This document shows, in pieces, positions 1 to 6,445 of a stretch of DNA of 14,068 nucleotides; position 1 is the first letter of the stretch, and the number at the start of each line of letters is the position of its first letter. The DNA comes from Selenomonadaceae bacterium UBA3796 (GTDB lineage Bacteria; Bacillota; Negativicutes; Selenomonadales; Selenomonadaceae). The position numbers were made by a program, and so were the translations under genes. The notes below the pieces were generated by a model that was given only the letters and a program-made list of their open reading frames with translations, did not search any database and was not told the origin of the DNA. Location of the stretch: the NCBI GenBank assembly GCA_002369175.1, contig DFES01000150.1, forward strand, positions 1-14,068, in the 5' to 3' direction.

Positions 1-6
1 CTTCTT

Positions 7-82
7 GTGGGTGGGGGATACCGCTTCGCTCCGCCCCCACCCACGCGATATAGGCTCTCACTCCCGCTTATGGAAGCGGGAG
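7..82. repeat. Two consecutive strong inverted repeats; possible IS200/IS605-type element end
   Basis: The first hairpin has perfect 11-bp arms, GTGGGTGGGGG (7-17) and CCCCCACCCAC (34-44), with a 16-nt loop. The second has perfect 9-bp arms, CTCCCGCTT (61-69) and AAGCGGGAG (74-82), around the loop ATGG. Neither is followed by a T-run on either strand, so they are poor intrinsic terminators. Read on the plus strand, a large GC-rich stem, a short linker, then a compact stem followed by ACTCAT resembles the right end (omega-RNA 3' region) of IS200/IS605 elements that carry tnpB. The transposase would lie left of the window and cannot be seen. They lie just beyond the stop codon (85-87) of the minus-strand gene at 85-612. 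The hairpins are certain; the mobile-element reading is inference. Confidence 0.45.
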
Positions 83-84
83 AC

Positions 85-612
85 TCATTCAGTGTTGAAG
101 ACCATCACCTGGTCGCCTTCCCTGACCCCCACCAGGGGGCTTGGAATATGGATGCCCCGTATATTCCCCAGCATCCTGTCCAAAGTTTCCTCCTGCACTG
201 CGGCAAATTCGGGATCCACGGAACCATATCCATGGGGGTCTGCCACCAGATCTTCTCCGAAGCGCTCCTTCACCACGGTCACGATCAGGGAGAGCTCCCT
301 CCTGGACAAGGTGGCAACATCCCTTGTGACATGCAGGAAGGACATCTTGTCATGGGTTTCCATGGACAGTCCGGCATTCGTGTCACTGTACCCTTCCAAT
401 GCGTGATAGGTACGAATGCTCTCCATCAAAAAGCCGGCGATGTCGTCAAACTCCTTCTTGGACATGGATTTCCTGACAGCAAATGTAATCTGCAGGTTCT
501 CATCCTGCGGTTCATAGGATATGGTGGCGATTTCCGAAAAACAAACCAATATCGATGCCAACAGATGGACACCTTCCGGGTCTACCTGCTTTTTCTTTCT
601 AAAACTTGCCAT
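85..612 (-). CDS. Uncharacterised 175-aa cytoplasmic protein downstream of rny
   Basis: I do not recognise this family. The frame opens at 654, but the start chosen is the ATG at 612 (MASFRKKKQ...) because GAGG lies 6 nt before it. The longer starts would lie inside the hairpin and T-run of the upstream terminator. The product has a basic N-terminus (RKKKQ), no signal peptide and no convincing membrane segment, and looks like a compact mixed alpha/beta soluble protein. A central stretch (THDKMSFLHVTRDVATLSRRELSLI) and a C-terminal PSPLVGVREGDQVMVFN stretch look conserved in character but match no motif I can name. It follows rny on the same strand, about 70 nt after its stop, so any functional link to RNA turnover rests on position alone. 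The stop codon abuts the hairpins at 61-82, so the native C-terminus may have been altered. Confidence 0.75.
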   Translation of the reverse strand: MASFRKKKQVDPEGVHLLASILVCFSEIATISYEPQDENLQITFAVRKSMSKKEFDDIAGFLMESIRTYHALEGYSDTNAGLSMETHDKMSFLHVTRDVATLSRRELSLIVTVVKERFGEDLVADPHGYGSVDPEFAAVQEETLDRMLGNIRGIHIPSPLVGVREGDQVMVFNTE

Positions 613-625
613 GACGCACCTCATG

Positions 626-669
626 AAAAAAACAAGGATGCAACGGATAAACAACCCCGAAGCATCCTT
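626..669 (-). terminator. Intrinsic terminator-like hairpin after rny, directly upstream of the next gene
   Basis: On the minus strand the arms AAGGATGC (669-662) and GCATCCTT (641-634) form a perfect 8-bp stem. The loop is 20 nt and may extend through CGG/CCG pairing. G and then T7 (632-626) follow. The T-run ends just before the GAGG ribosome binding site of the gene starting at 612, so terminator and translation signal are adjacent. This arrangement should reduce read-through from rny into the downstream gene, or act as an attenuator. Confidence 0.65.
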
Positions 670-683
670 TCCTGCTTACACGC

Positions 684-2204
684 TTATTTTGCGTAATCGA
701 CAACGCGTGTTTCGCGGATGACGGTTGCCTTGATCTGTCCCGGATATTCCAGCTCGTCCTCAATCCTCTTGACGATATCATGCGCCAGACCCACAGAGCC
801 CACATCGTCCACCTTATCCGGCTTGACCATGACGCGGATCTCGCGCCCCGCCTGAATAGCGAAGCATCGCTCAACACCCTCGAAGGATTCGGCAATCTCC
901 TCAAGACGCTTGAGACGCTTGAGATAGGATTCCAGGCTCTCACGGCGCGCCCCAGGACGGGCAGCAGATACTGCATCCGCAGCCGCAACAAGAACAGCCT
1001 CAACCGTAGTCGTCTCTTCATCCCCATGATGGGCGGCAATCGCGTTGATGACCTCCTTGGACTCGCGGAACTTGCGAGCCAAATCCGCACCAATCGTGAC
1101 GTGAGGTCCCTCGACCTCATGGTCTATGGCCTTGCCGATATCATGGAGAAGACCGCCACGCTTGGCCAGCATGACATCAACACCCAACTCCGCGGCCATG
1201 ATTCCCGCTAAATGGGATACCTCAACGGAATGGTTCAAAACATTCTGCCCATAGCTTGTACGATAGCGCAACCGTCCCAGGAGCTTGATGAGTTCCGGAT
1301 GGATACCATGAACCCCCGTTTCAAAGGTGGCCTGCTCACCGGCCTCCTTGATGCGCTGATCCACCTCACGGCGCGCTTTCTCTACCATTTCCTCAATGCG
1401 CGCCGGATGGATCCTTCCATCCGTAATGAGTTTTTCCAGCGCGATGCGGGCAACTTCCCTTCGCACCGGATCAAAGCCCGACAGAATAACCGCTTCCGGC
1501 GTATCATCAATGATGAGATCTATGCCCGTAAGGGTCTCCAAGGCTCTGATATTGCGACCTTCGCGGCCGATGATGCGACCCTTCATCTCATCGTTCGGCA
1601 ACGCCACGACGGATACCGTGGTCTCAGCTACATGATCTGCAGCGCAGCGCTGGATTGCCTGGGAGAGGATATCCCTGGCTCGCTTATCTGCCTCATCCTT
1701 CGTCTGCTGCTCATACTCCTTGATCTTGAGCGCTTTCTCATGCTTCAGCTCTTCTTCCGCTTCCGCCATGAGCATGGCCTTCGCATCCTCCACCGTAAGG
1801 TTGGAAATGCGCTCCAACTCCGTCTTCTGCTTTTCGTGCAATTCATCAATCGCGGCCTGTGTGCGGTCAATCTTAGCCTCTTTCCTGGAAAGGGATTCCT
1901 CCTTTTTCTCCAAGGAATCCAGCTTGCGATCCAGATTCTCCTCTTTCTGGACAACACGCCTCTCCTGGCGCTGAAGCTCGCTCCTTCGATCCTTGGTTTC
2001 CTTTTCCAGATCCTGGCGCAGGCGATGGATATCCTCCTTCGCCTCCAGCATGGCTTCTTTTTTCTTCGACTCACCCTTTTCTTCGGCATCTGCTACAATT
2101 CTTCGTGCTTCTTCCTCAGCGGATCCAATCTGTGCTTCGGCCGTCCGCTTGCGCGCCACATAGCCGCCGGTTCCGCCGATAAGTGCTGCGAGAATTGCTA
2201 CCAA
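684..2204 (-). CDS. rny: Ribonuclease Y (endoribonuclease, membrane-anchored)
   Basis: RNase Y initiates mRNA decay in Firmicutes by endonucleolytic cleavage at the inner face of the membrane. Counting from the TTG at 2204 (506 aa), the protein has an N-terminal membrane segment (about 2-18) followed by YVARKR. A long charged coiled coil follows (about 20-180). The KH domain carries the GREG loop (213-216) in GRIIGREGRNIR. The HD phosphohydrolase domain has H354-D355 (LLHDIGKA), HHGDEE near 392 and D410. The C-terminus, VIRETRVVDYAK, is typical, and total length is close to the roughly 520 aa of the Bacillus enzyme. The start is uncertain: a strong SD (2232-2226) points to an in-frame ATC at 2219 or 2216 rather than to TTG 2204, and the extra residues would complete the membrane anchor. 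A near-consensus promoter precedes it. Confidence 0.96.
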   Translation of the reverse strand: MVAILAALIGGTGGYVARKRTAEAQIGSAEEEARRIVADAEEKGESKKKEAMLEAKEDIHRLRQDLEKETKDRRSELQRQERRVVQKEENLDRKLDSLEKKEESLSRKEAKIDRTQAAIDELHEKQKTELERISNLTVEDAKAMLMAEAEEELKHEKALKIKEYEQQTKDEADKRARDILSQAIQRCAADHVAETTVSVVALPNDEMKGRIIGREGRNIRALETLTGIDLIIDDTPEAVILSGFDPVRREVARIALEKLITDGRIHPARIEEMVEKARREVDQRIKEAGEQATFETGVHGIHPELIKLLGRLRYRTSYGQNVLNHSVEVSHLAGIMAAELGVDVMLAKRGGLLHDIGKAIDHEVEGPHVTIGADLARKFRESKEVINAIAAHHGDEETTTVEAVLVAAADAVSAARPGARRESLESYLKRLKRLEEIAESFEGVERCFAIQAGREIRVMVKPDKVDDVGSVGLAHDIVKRIEDELEYPGQIKATVIRETRVVDYAK

Positions 2205-2225
2205 TACTGTCTCGATGATGGTTCA

Positions 2226-2232
2226 CCCCCTC
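2226..2232 (-). promoter_or_regulatory. Strong ribosome binding site of rny, 21 nt from the first ATG/GTG/TTG start
   Basis: The minus strand reads GAGGGGGTGAACC and then ATC ATC GAG ACA GTA TTG. The GAGGGGG core (2232-2226) is followed after 6 nt by ATC (2219) and after 9 nt by a second in-frame ATC (2216). The conventional TTG (2204) is 21 nt away. An in-frame TGA at 2225-2223 rules out any start further upstream. The only other SD-like element near the TTG is a weak GAG. The position therefore favours initiation at an ATC codon, or else unusual spacing. Confidence 0.55.
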
Positions 2233-2294
2233 TTCCATTTCTGTTTTCCTGCATTTAAAAAATAAGAGTAGCTCTAATGACACAACTACACTAT

Positions 2295-2323
2295 ATTCTA
2301 ATGTTTTTTTTCATCGGTGTCAA
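2295..2323 (-). promoter_or_regulatory. Sigma-70-type promoter of rny
   Basis: On the minus strand a perfect -35 TTGACA (2323-2318) is separated by exactly 17 nt from the -10 TAGAAT (2300-2295). The spacer contains an A8 run. Transcription should begin near 2288, giving a leader of roughly 60-70 nt before the rny ribosome binding site. Confidence 0.8.
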
Positions 2324-2398
2324 GGAATAGGACTGGAAGTGCCTGCCATTTTAGGATAAAATAAGAAGAAATCAAAGGAAATCCAGAGGTGATCAACA

Positions 2399-2689
2399 TT
2401 GTTAAAATGTGCTGACTGCGGCAGGGATCTGCCGGAAAAAGAAGCCCTTGTCCATAAGGACAGCGAGGGCAAAAAACACATCATCTGCCCGGAATGCTTT
2501 CAGAAGGCAACGGGCATCGACTACAAGACCTTTGCCTACCGCAAGGAAAATGCCAAGCAGACCATCTTCGCTGTCCTTTTCTGCTTAGGTGCAACGATCT
2601 ATGCCTTTGTGGAAAAAGGGCCCCTCTACGGGGGACTGGGAATCCTCCTCACCATTCTCGTCTATTTCTTCTCCAGCAAGGTGCGATAA
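2399..2689 (+). CDS. Small zinc-ribbon protein with two membrane segments (96 aa)
   Basis: No function is recognised. The N-terminus has two knuckles, C4-x2-C7 (CADC) and C30-x2-C33 (CPEC), that should bind one zinc ion; a positively charged linker follows. Two hydrophobic segments, about 55-71 and 76-92, form a helical hairpin, leaving a very short SSKVR tail. The zinc domain and the tail are then predicted to face the cytoplasm. The start is TTG at 2399, chosen because AGAGGTGATC (2385-2394) lies about 9 nt upstream and the first Cys knuckle follows at once. It is monocistronic: it diverges from rny and ends in its own terminator. A weak -10-like TAAAAT (2358-2363) is visible, without a good -35. 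Regulatory or membrane-adaptor roles are guesses. Confidence 0.82.
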   Translation: MLKCADCGRDLPEKEALVHKDSEGKKHIICPECFQKATGIDYKTFAYRKENAKQTIFAVLFCLGATIYAFVEKGPLYGGLGILLTILVYFFSSKVR

Positions 2690-2695
2690 ACGCCG

Positions 2696-2734
2696 ACAGG
2701 GATCCTGACACCAATGGCCAGGATCCCTGTTTTT
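2696..2734 (+). terminator. Strong intrinsic terminator, possibly shared by convergent genes
   Basis: Perfect 12-bp arms ACAGGGATCCTG (2696-2707) and CAGGATCCCTGT (2719-2730) enclose an 11-nt loop and run into T5 (2730-2734). This terminates the small plus-strand gene ending at 2689. The same stem lies just beyond the stop (2752) of the convergent TRAP permease gene. In that direction it is preceded by A5 but followed by CGGCGTTT rather than a T-run, so termination there would be weaker. Confidence 0.88.
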
Positions 2735-2751
2735 GCGTTTGTCGGTGCATT

Positions 2752-4668
2752 TTATGCTTTTTTTCGTCTCATCTGCAGGAACAGAACCACAGCAAAGAGA
2801 GCCACACCCGCAAGATCCGTCGTGACGCCGGGCTTGATCATCAAGAGGCCGGACAGGATGAGAACGAGCCTTTCCCATGCCGCGCACTGGTCGGCAAGAT
2901 AGCCGATCAGTGCAGAGCTCAGGGCTACCATGCCGATAATAGCCGTCAGAACCGCCACAAGGATGTGCAATGGCTCCGGACTGAGCATCAAAAGTTCAGG
3001 TGACAGGACAAACATGTATGGAATGATAAATGCCGCAATGGCAAGCTTCGATGCATTGACCCCTGTCCTCAGCGCATTGCCGCCGCTGATGCCGGAGCCC
3101 GCATACGCCGCAAGCGCCACCGGCGGCGTCACATCCGCAATGATGCCGTAATAAAAAACGAACATATGGGCTTGCAAAATGGGGATTCCGAGTTGCAGAA
3201 GGGCAGGCGCAGCAATGGTCGAGGTGATGACATAGTTCGCCGTGGTCGGCACGCCCATGCCGAGGACGATTGCCGTCAGCATCGTGAAGAACATGCTCGG
3301 CAAGAGCAGTCCGCCGGAGAAATCCAGAAGACCGGAAGCAAGCTTGAGGCCTACGCCTGTCTTCGTCACCACGCCGATAATGATGCCCGCAGAAGCGCAG
3401 GCAATCAGGACCCCCAGGACATTGCGGGCACCGTTCTCCAGACCCTTGATGACCTCTATGGGCTTCATGCGCGTGGATTTCCTGAGAGCCGAACACACAA
3501 TGGAAAGAACGATCGCCACCAGCGCCGCCCGCATGGGCGTATATCCGGAAACCAGCAAATAGACAATGACGATGAGCGGCAGCGCCAGATGTCCCCGTTC
3601 CCGCAGAATCACTCCCAGCCTCGGGAGCTGGGAACGCGGAACGCCCTGGAGATTGTTCCGCTTCGCCTCAAAATGGACTCCAAGCCACAGGCCGACAAAA
3701 TACAGCAAAGCCGGAATCACTGCCGCCTTGACGATTTCCACATAGGGAACGCCCACAAACTCCGCCATGAGGAAGGCCGCCGCGCCCATGACCGGAGGCA
3801 TGAGCTGTCCTCCCGTGGATGCCGCAGCTTCCACTGCCCCGGCGAAATCCTTGTGGTATCCCAGCTTCTTCATCATGGGAATCGTCAAGCTCCCTGTGCC
3901 CACCACGTTTGCCACGGAACTTCCGGAAACCGTTCCCATGAGTCCGCTGGAAAGCACGGCCACCTTCGCAGGACCGCCGCTGGCCCATCCTGCCACAGAA
4001 TTCGCCATGTCGATAAAGAACTTGCCAAGTCCCGTGGATTCCAGATAGGCACCGAACAAAATGAACAGAAAGATAAAGGTGGAGGAAACCCCCAGTGGTA
4101 TGCCGAATACTCCCTCCGTCGTGAAATAGATATGGCTTACGAGTTGTTCCGGTGTAAGGCCGCGATGAGCAAGAACGCCGGGCATATAGGGACCTGCAAA
4201 GGCATACACCAAAAAGGCGAACACCACCACCACCATGGGAATCCCCACAACGCGGCGGGTAGCCTCAATCACGGTCAAAATCCCCACGATCCCCACGGCA
4301 AAATCCAGTGTGGTAACCGTTCCAGCCCGCAAAACAAGCTGCTGATACGCATAAACGATATAGGCAGGAGCCGCCGCCGCAACAACTGCCAGCAATAAAT
4401 CCAACGGATGAAGCTTCGTGCGCGACCACGACTTTCGCGTCGGGTACAGCAAATAAGCAAGAGCCACACCGAAGCCCAAGTGAACTGCACGCTGCAGCTG
4501 TGCATCCAGCACACCGAAAATGGCGGTATAGAGCTGGAATACCGAGAAAGTGATGGCAATGGCGGATACGATTTTCGCCATGATTCCCGTATACATCATC
4601 GTATCCGACTCAGCATCGTATTTCTTCAATATCTCCTGAGCCAGATCCTGATCGTTTTTCTCCTTCAT
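2752..4668 (-). CDS. TRAP transporter fused permease (DctQM-type, TAXI-TRAP system)
   Basis: This is the inner-membrane permease of a tripartite ATP-independent periplasmic transporter, which uses an ion gradient to import solute delivered by a binding protein. At 638 aa it matches the fused small-plus-large (4TM/12TM) class that goes with TAXI receptors. The first roughly 140 residues carry about four TM segments (the DctQ-like part). The DctM-like part follows, with the conserved MGTVSGSSVANVVGTG (244-259), STGGQLMPPVMGAAAF (284-299) and, in the second half, GMGVPTTANYVI plus DVTPPVALAAYA. It starts at ATG 4668 with GGAG 8 nt upstream, 11 nt after the DUF1850 gene stop, so the two are co-transcribed. 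The C-terminus is short and basic (QMRRKKA). Substrate cannot be read from sequence; the few TAXI systems studied take glutamate- or ketoglutarate-like acids. Confidence 0.95.
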   Translation of the reverse strand: MKEKNDQDLAQEILKKYDAESDTMMYTGIMAKIVSAIAITFSVFQLYTAIFGVLDAQLQRAVHLGFGVALAYLLYPTRKSWSRTKLHPLDLLLAVVAAAAPAYIVYAYQQLVLRAGTVTTLDFAVGIVGILTVIEATRRVVGIPMVVVVFAFLVYAFAGPYMPGVLAHRGLTPEQLVSHIYFTTEGVFGIPLGVSSTFIFLFILFGAYLESTGLGKFFIDMANSVAGWASGGPAKVAVLSSGLMGTVSGSSVANVVGTGSLTIPMMKKLGYHKDFAGAVEAAASTGGQLMPPVMGAAAFLMAEFVGVPYVEIVKAAVIPALLYFVGLWLGVHFEAKRNNLQGVPRSQLPRLGVILRERGHLALPLIVIVYLLVSGYTPMRAALVAIVLSIVCSALRKSTRMKPIEVIKGLENGARNVLGVLIACASAGIIIGVVTKTGVGLKLASGLLDFSGGLLLPSMFFTMLTAIVLGMGVPTTANYVITSTIAAPALLQLGIPILQAHMFVFYYGIIADVTPPVALAAYAGSGISGGNALRTGVNASKLAIAAFIIPYMFVLSPELLMLSPEPLHILVAVLTAIIGMVALSSALIGYLADQCAAWERLVLILSGLLMIKPGVTTDLAGVALFAVVLFLQMRRKKA

Positions 4669-4679
4669 AAAACACGCTC

Positions 4680-5159
4680 CTATCTGTACAGACTTTCGTA
4701 AAAAGGGGCTATAAACAAATCGATCCTCGTGCCCGGAGGGAATTTCTCATAAAGGCGATATTCGCATCCACCAGCATAAACCGTCAATTCCGTTCCCACG
4801 CCCGTCCTCAGGCTCAATCGCGGAAACCTCCGGTTCATATTGTCAAAAACGTAATAATTCCCTTCCTCCCGGAAGTCCCCTTCGGCTTCCAGAAAGGGAA
4901 GCCCCACGCCGAAGGATTGGTATTTTGTCGAGATGAGCTCAATATCGTTTCCGTTTTTCCTCGCCATGAGGTTTTCCAATACCGGTGTCTTCTGCACCGA
5001 ATGAATAAAGCGGATAGAAAAGGGCACATCCTTCACCGCAGGTATCGCTGCAACATATGCTCCGCCGCCATAGATGAAAAAACAGGGCTCCAAAAGGAAG
5101 CTCGTCATTGCCAGAAAGAGGAGTATGACATAGAGCGATAAACAGACTTTTCTCTTCAT
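4680..5159 (-). CDS. DUF1850 family protein of the TAXI-TRAP operon
   Basis: This is a 159-aa protein with an N-terminal hydrophobic segment (about 7-24) that acts as a signal anchor or signal peptide. A beta-rich extracytoplasmic domain follows. It carries the family signature: F-IHSVQKTPVLEN (about 50-63) and YQSFGVGLPFLEAEG (about 80-94). DUF1850 genes are typically found between or beside TAXI receptor and fused permease genes, as here, but their biochemical role is not established. It starts at ATG 5159 with AGGA 8 nt upstream. Its stop codon is 11 nt before the permease start. It lies 81 nt after the receptor gene, a gap containing a stable GC hairpin, so expression is probably lower than that of the receptor. 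An accessory role in assembling or gating the TRAP complex is inference. Confidence 0.88.
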   Translation of the reverse strand: MKRKVCLSLYVILLFLAMTSFLLEPCFFIYGGGAYVAAIPAVKDVPFSIRFIHSVQKTPVLENLMARKNGNDIELISTKYQSFGVGLPFLEAEGDFREEGNYYVFDNMNRRFPRLSLRTGVGTELTVYAGGCEYRLYEKFPPGTRIDLFIAPFYESLYR

Positions 5160-5180
5160 TGCTTCGTCCTGCCAAACTAA

Positions 5181-5210
5181 GCAGCGGGCGGCTCAATCAC
5201 CGCCCGCTGC
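5181..5210. promoter_or_regulatory. GC-rich intercistronic hairpin between receptor and DUF1850 genes
   Basis: Perfect 11-bp arms GCAGCGGGCGG (5181-5191) and CCGCCCGCTGC (5200-5210) enclose an 8-nt loop. No T-run follows on either strand, so it is not a classical terminator. Its place after the first, highest-demand gene of a transporter operon suggests mRNA 3'-end stabilisation or partial attenuation, so that the binding protein is made in excess of the membrane subunits. Confidence 0.75.
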
Positions 5211-5240
5211 CCGTATCATCCCTGAAAAACAGCTCGCTTC

Positions 5241-6209
5241 TTACTTTTTCAAGAAATCCTCTGCGCCCTTGTTCATCGGAAGGGAAATGCCTTTCAAAGC
5301 GCCTTCCTTCGTGATGAGCTTGCCAACAGCATGCGCCGACTGGATGCGGTCGAGATTCTTGAAGATGGCCTTGGCAATATCACCGCCCAGCTTATCATCC
5401 ACCTTATCGGTGCAGACCAGCATGGCCATAACGGAAACCGTGGGAACCTCCTGCTCAAATCCGGCGTAAGTCCCTGCAGGAATTACGGTCTTCGTATAGA
5501 AGGGATATTTTGCGATCAGCGCATCTGCCTGGCTGCCATCCACCGAAAGCAGGCGGATCTTATGCTGGGAGGCAATGTCCTGAACAGAAGCCGTAGGATA
5601 TCCCGCTGTAAGACAAGCCACATCCACATTGCCGTCCTTCAGTGCATTCGCGCCTTCCGCAAAGGAAAGGTACTGGGCATCAATATCGCTGTATTCAATG
5701 CCATACGCCGCAAGAATCTGGCGCACATTGGCCTCAACGCCGCTTCCCGCAGCACCAACGGCAACGCGCTTGCCCTTGAGTTCGGAAATGGACTTGATGC
5801 CGGAGGACTCCAGCGTGACAAACTGGCACGTCTCGGGATAGAGGGTAGCAATACCGCGGATGTTGTCCACTTTCTTGCCATCGAACATCTCCGTACCGTT
5901 CACGGCATAATAGGTGATGTCGTTCTGGACGATGGCAAGATCAACAGAGCCTTCTTTCAACATGTTGATATTGGCCACCGTTGCGCCGGTGCTCTGTGCA
6001 CTGGCATTCATTCCGGGAATCTCCTTGTTCAGGATCTCCGCAAATGCACCGCCAATGGGGTAGTATGTCCCTGCTGTGCCTCCTGTGGCGATGTTCAGGA
6101 ACTGCTTCTTGGCTCCCTGGTCTCCCCCGCCGCATCCTGCAAACACAGCTACCGCAACAATCGTTGCCAGGCCTGCAGTCAATGCCTTTTTGAACGTACT
6201 GAACTTCAT
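5241..6209 (-). CDS. TAXI-family TRAP transporter substrate-binding lipoprotein
   Basis: This extracytoplasmic receptor captures solute for the downstream fused permease. It starts at ATG 6209 (322 aa), not the in-frame ATG at 6215: GGAGG ends 7 nt before 6209 but directly abuts 6215. The N-terminus is a lipoprotein signal, with a basic start (KFSTFKK), a hydrophobic core (about 9-22) and VFAGC with acylated Cys26, then a GGG linker. The mature part begins with the TAXI signature IATGGTAGTYYPIGGAFAE (40-58). It also has STGATVANINML, a VDLAIVQND strand (89-97), and a second lobe containing KGKRVAVGAAGSGVEANV (145-162) and VDVACLTAGYPTASVQ. It is the promoter-proximal gene of the operon and is followed by the intercistronic hairpin at 5181-5210. 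The lipid anchor suits retention on a membrane. Substrate is unknown. Confidence 0.96.
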   Translation of the reverse strand: MKFSTFKKALTAGLATIVAVAVFAGCGGGDQGAKKQFLNIATGGTAGTYYPIGGAFAEILNKEIPGMNASAQSTGATVANINMLKEGSVDLAIVQNDITYYAVNGTEMFDGKKVDNIRGIATLYPETCQFVTLESSGIKSISELKGKRVAVGAAGSGVEANVRQILAAYGIEYSDIDAQYLSFAEGANALKDGNVDVACLTAGYPTASVQDIASQHKIRLLSVDGSQADALIAKYPFYTKTVIPAGTYAGFEQEVPTVSVMAMLVCTDKVDDKLGGDIAKAIFKNLDRIQSAHAVGKLITKEGALKGISLPMNKGAEDFLKK

Positions 6210-6256
6210 AAACATCCCTCCATCTTCTATGTATAAATCGAAATACCTGCTATGCT

Positions 6257-6286
6257 ATTATAACGCAATTATTCGGATTTTGCCAA
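6257..6286 (-). promoter_or_regulatory. Promoter of the TAXI-TRAP operon
   Basis: On the minus strand the -35 TTGGCA (6286-6281) and a perfect -10 TATAAT (6262-6257) are 18 nt apart. Transcription should begin near 6250, giving a leader of about 40 nt before ATG 6209. The -35 lies inside the palindrome at 6277-6295. Confidence 0.78.
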
Positions 6287-6295
6287 GGGCAAAAT
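6277..6295. promoter_or_regulatory. 19-bp palindrome over the -35 of the TRAP promoter; candidate operator
   Basis: ATTTTGCC AAG GGCAAAAT is a perfect 8+3+8 inverted repeat that contains the whole -35 hexamer of the TRAP operon promoter. A repressor bound here would block RNA polymerase. A related half-site, ATTTTGGC (6308-6315), and a loose CCAAA/TTTGG repeat (6298-6314) lie just upstream, suggesting a second weaker site. No dedicated regulator gene is adjacent, so the cognate protein is unknown. Confidence 0.55.
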
Positions 6296-6384
6296 ACCCA
6301 AATTTACATTTTGGCTGACGCCCCATCGCAGATTCAAAAAGTCCTGCCACCTTAGGGCATGTGGATGAAATCCCGCCGTCCATC

Positions 6385-6412
6385 TTGACTTCTCTAGGTT
6401 TCATAGTAGAAT
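6385..6412 (+). promoter_or_regulatory. Promoter of the phosphoethanolamine-transferase-like gene
   Basis: The -35 TTGACT (6385-6390) and -10 TAGAAT (6407-6412) are 16 nt apart. Transcription should begin near 6419, about 27 nt before ATG 6446. It diverges from the TRAP promoter, with roughly 100 bp between the two -35 boxes. Confidence 0.68.
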
Positions 6413-6445
6413 GAAAGAAATGATTTTAAAGGAAAGGTGCAACAC

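Noticed and set aside
1212..2258. A 348-codon plus-strand frame opposite rny
   Set aside because: It is a shadow of the RNase Y coiled coil and KH/HD domains. The hydrophobic Leu/Phe runs come from reading Glu/Lys-rich codons in reverse.
2330..2398. A promoter for the small zinc-ribbon gene
   Set aside because: Only a -10-like TAAAAT (2358-2363) is present and no acceptable -35 at the right distance, so it is not listed as a feature.
3166..4398. A 410-codon plus-strand open frame opposite the TRAP permease gene
   Set aside because: The translation is His/Arg/Gln-rich low-quality sequence with no recognisable domain, while the minus strand encodes an unmistakable permease.
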